Shown piece by piece: positions 62,586 to 64,000 of a DNA stretch of 64,000 nt. This stretch comes from Stenotrophomonas ginsengisoli. Its GTDB lineage: Bacteria > Pseudomonadota > Gammaproteobacteria > Xanthomonadales > Xanthomonadaceae. The notes beneath the pieces are model-generated. The model did no database searches. It saw nothing but the letters and a program-made list of their open reading frames with translations, and was not told the origin of the DNA. Location: NCBI RefSeq assembly GCF_001431485.1, contig NZ_LDJM01000018.1, positions 62,001 to 126,000 of the forward strand. Reading direction: 5' to 3'. The translations under genes and the position numbers were made by a program. Position 1 is the stretch's first letter. Every line of letters starts with the position of its first letter.

Positions 62586-63713
62586 ATGTCCTCTGTTCTT
62601 GATCTGACCTGCGATCTCATCGCCCGCCCGTCCATCACCCCGATCGATGCCGGTTGCCAGCAGCTGATCGCCTCCCGCCTGGCCACTGCGGGTTTCACCA
62701 TCGAACACCTGCGCTTTGGCGAGGTCGACAACCTCTGGGCCACGCACGGGCAGGGCGAGCCGGTGCTGGTGCTGCTCGGCCATACCGACGTGGTGCCGCC
62801 CGGCCCGCGGCAGGATTGGACCAGCGACCCGTTCACCCCGGAAATCCGAGATGGCGTGCTCTATGGCCGTGGCGCGGCCGACATGAAGGGCAGCGTCGCC
62901 GCCTTTGTCGTGGCCGCCGAACAGTTCGTGGCCGCCCATCCGGAGCATCCCGGTACCCTGGCCGTACTGGTGACCTCGGACGAGGAGGGTGATGCGATTG
63001 ATGGCGTGCGCCATGTTGCGCGCCTGTTTGCCGAGCGCGGCCAGCGCATCGACTGGTGCATCACCGGCGAGCCCTCATCGACCGCGGTGCTGGGCGACCT
63101 GCTGCGTGTGGGCCGTCGCGGCTCGCTCACCGGCACGCTTACCGTGCGCGGCGTGCAGGGCCATGTCGCCTATCCGGACAAGGCCAGAAACCCCATCCAC
63201 CTGGCCGCACCGGCGCTGGCCGAGCTGACCGCCCGCCGCTGGGACGAGGGTTATGAAACCTTCCCGCCGACCAGCCTGCAGGTCTCCAACATCAACGCCG
63301 GCACCGGCGCCTCGAACGTCATTCCCGGCACGCTGGAGGTGATGTTCAATCTGCGCTACACCCCGCTGTGGAATGCGCAGAAGCTGGAAACTGAAATCCA
63401 CGCCCTGTTCGATGCACACGGGCTGGATTATTCGATCAAGTGGCACCGCAGCGGTGAGCCGTTCTACACCCCCGAAGGCCGCCTGCGTTCGGTCGCCCGC
63501 GACGTCTTGGGCCAGTTTGCCGGCAAGGCGCCGATCGAGAGCACCGGCGGCGGCACATCCGATGCCCGCTTCATCGCCCCACTGGGCGCGCAGTGCATCG
63601 AGGTCGGCCCGGTCAACGCCACCATCCACCAGGTGGATGAGTGTGTGCGGGTGGAGGAGCTGGAGCGGCTGCCGGAACTGTACCGGCAGTTGATTGAGCG
63701 GTTGTTGGTTTAG
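62586..63713 (+). CDS. dapE: Succinyl-diaminopimelate desuccinylase
   Basis: A zinc-dependent hydrolase releasing diaminopimelate from its N-succinyl form, acting two steps after DapD. It is an M20 family protein of 375 residues. Metal ligands: His66 (GHTDVVPPG, with Asp68 next to it), Asp99 (GRGAADMKG), Glu133/134 (TSDEEGDA) and later residues in ITGEPSS and [10 protein letters not shown]. The length is normal. It is translationally linked to yffB. The conserved chromosomal block ends at its stop codon, after which base composition changes abruptly. Confidence 0.97.
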   Translation: MSSVLDLTCDLIARPSITPIDAGCQQLIASRLATAGFTIEHLRFGEVDNLWATHGQGEPVLVLLGHTDVVPPGPRQDWTSDPFTPEIRDGVLYGRGAADMKGSVAAFVVAAEQFVAAHPEHPGTLAVLVTSDEEGDAIDGVRHVARLFAERGQRIDWCITGEPSSTAVLGDLLRVGRRGSLTGTLTVRGVQGHVAYPDKARNPIHLAAPALAELTARRWDEGYETFPPTSLQVSNINAGTGASNVIPGTLEVMFNLRYTPLWNAQKLETEIHALFDAHGLDYSIKWHRSGEPFYTPEGRLRSVARDVLGQFAGKAPIESTGGGTSDARFIAPLGAQCIEVGPVNATIHQVDECVRVEELERLPELYRQLIERLLV

Positions 63714-63820
63714 ATAGCAAATATCATTTGATTTTATTGTCTCGGCGTGATTGGATTGATATTTATTGTGGGGGTTTTTCTTTACTTGGCTTAAGGCTGA
63801 TTTTCTCAGGGGGCGATTGG
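63714..63820. other. AT-rich junction region
   Basis: A stretch of 107 bases that is much more AT-rich than the preceding genes, with TTTTATTG, GATATTTATT and TTTTTCTTTA runs. No hairpin terminator for dapE is clear. It looks like the boundary of a transferred segment, and promoter elements for the next gene are likely here. Confidence 0.5.
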
Positions 63821-64000
63821 ATGGTATCTCGCAGTGCGACAGGGGGTATGTCGCTAAGATTTATTGAGCTGACTGGGTTTCGTCGTCTGGAAATGATTCA
63901 GATGGAAATTGATCAGAAGACTACTATTCTGGTCGGCGCAAATAATAGTGGAAAAACATCGATACTCGCAGCTCTCCGGCACTTCCTTGCGGACGGATCT
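63821..64000 (+). CDS. OLD-like AAA ATPase, N-terminal fragment (3' end outside window)
   Basis: The first 60 codons of a gene running off the window. It begins MVSRSATGGMSLRFIELTGF, and the ABC/SMC-type Walker A is VGANNSGKTSIL (residues 38-49). The FRRLEMIQMEIDQKTTILVGANNSGKT layout is the usual N-terminus of OLD-family ATPases, which often carry a C-terminal TOPRIM nuclease and appear in defence systems such as Gabija and in AAA-type retron or Septu modules. An ATG at 63848 is an alternative start. Low GC content and AT-ending codons set it apart from all neighbours, indicating transfer. Which system it belongs to cannot be told from this fragment. Confidence 0.75.
   Translation, partial: MVSRSATGGMSLRFIELTGFRRLEMIQMEIDQKTTILVGANNSGKTSILAALRHFLADGS

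Overview
The window is a high-GC chromosomal segment of a gammaproteobacterium, almost certainly Xanthomonadaceae and most like Stenotrophomonas. This rests on protein resemblance and on gene order (rpsB-tsf-pyrH-frr-uppS-cdsA-dxr-rseP-bamA-lpxD-fabZ-lpxA-lpxB-rnhB-dnaE-accA, divergent from map-glnD-dapD-yffB-dapE), not on a database search. No tRNA, rRNA, CRISPR array or prophage was seen.

Layout. 1-1068: 3' end of gltX, then zur. 1069-4464: a lower-GC accessory patch with a predicted lipoprotein and a putative papain/NlpC-like effector. The effector's 3' end is interrupted by an IS4-family (IS10-like) element that has clear inverted repeats and a 9-bp target duplication. 4491-8701: DUF1993 gene and an EmrAB-type efflux operon with its TetR repressor. 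8773-11569: a ZnuD-like zinc receptor divergent from a MerC-like membrane protein, with a near-consensus Zur box between them. 11669-18693: ribosomal protein bTHX, a phosphodiesterase lipoprotein, a ClpP-like lipoprotein, alkylation repair (Ada/AlkA fusion plus Ogt), a DUF4019 protein, an FAD hydroxylase and an S4 protein. 18895-26774: DEAD-box helicase, diguanylate cyclase, RluF, DMT exporter, RraA-like aldolase, class C beta-lactamase-like hydrolase, DUF1232-like protein. 27284-33771: three tandem related lipoproteins, DUF885 lipoprotein, a small unknown, a cyclophilin and a PadR/sensor-domain pair. 33842-36338: PHA depolymerase, methyltransferase, HemJ-like protein.

36420-57010 (minus strand) is the long conserved cluster joining translation (S2, EF-Ts, RRF), UMP kinase, lipid carrier and phospholipid synthesis, isoprenoid synthesis, outer-membrane assembly (RseP, BamA), lipid A synthesis, RNase HII, DNA polymerase III alpha and acetyl-CoA carboxylase alpha. 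An HDOD-GGDEF signalling gene sits between tsf and pyrH. 57332-63713 (plus strand) is map-glnD-dapD-yffB-dapE. Here dapD carries an N-terminal, roughly 200-residue histone H1-like Lys/Ala/Pro tail. At 63714 GC content drops sharply and a truncated OLD-like AAA ATPase begins, which looks like the edge of an accessory or defence island continuing outside the window.

The most interesting signals are the DapD-H1-like fusion, the Zur/ZnuD/MerC zinc circuit, the IS-interrupted effector with its candidate immunity lipoprotein, the three-lipoprotein array, and the island edge at the right end.
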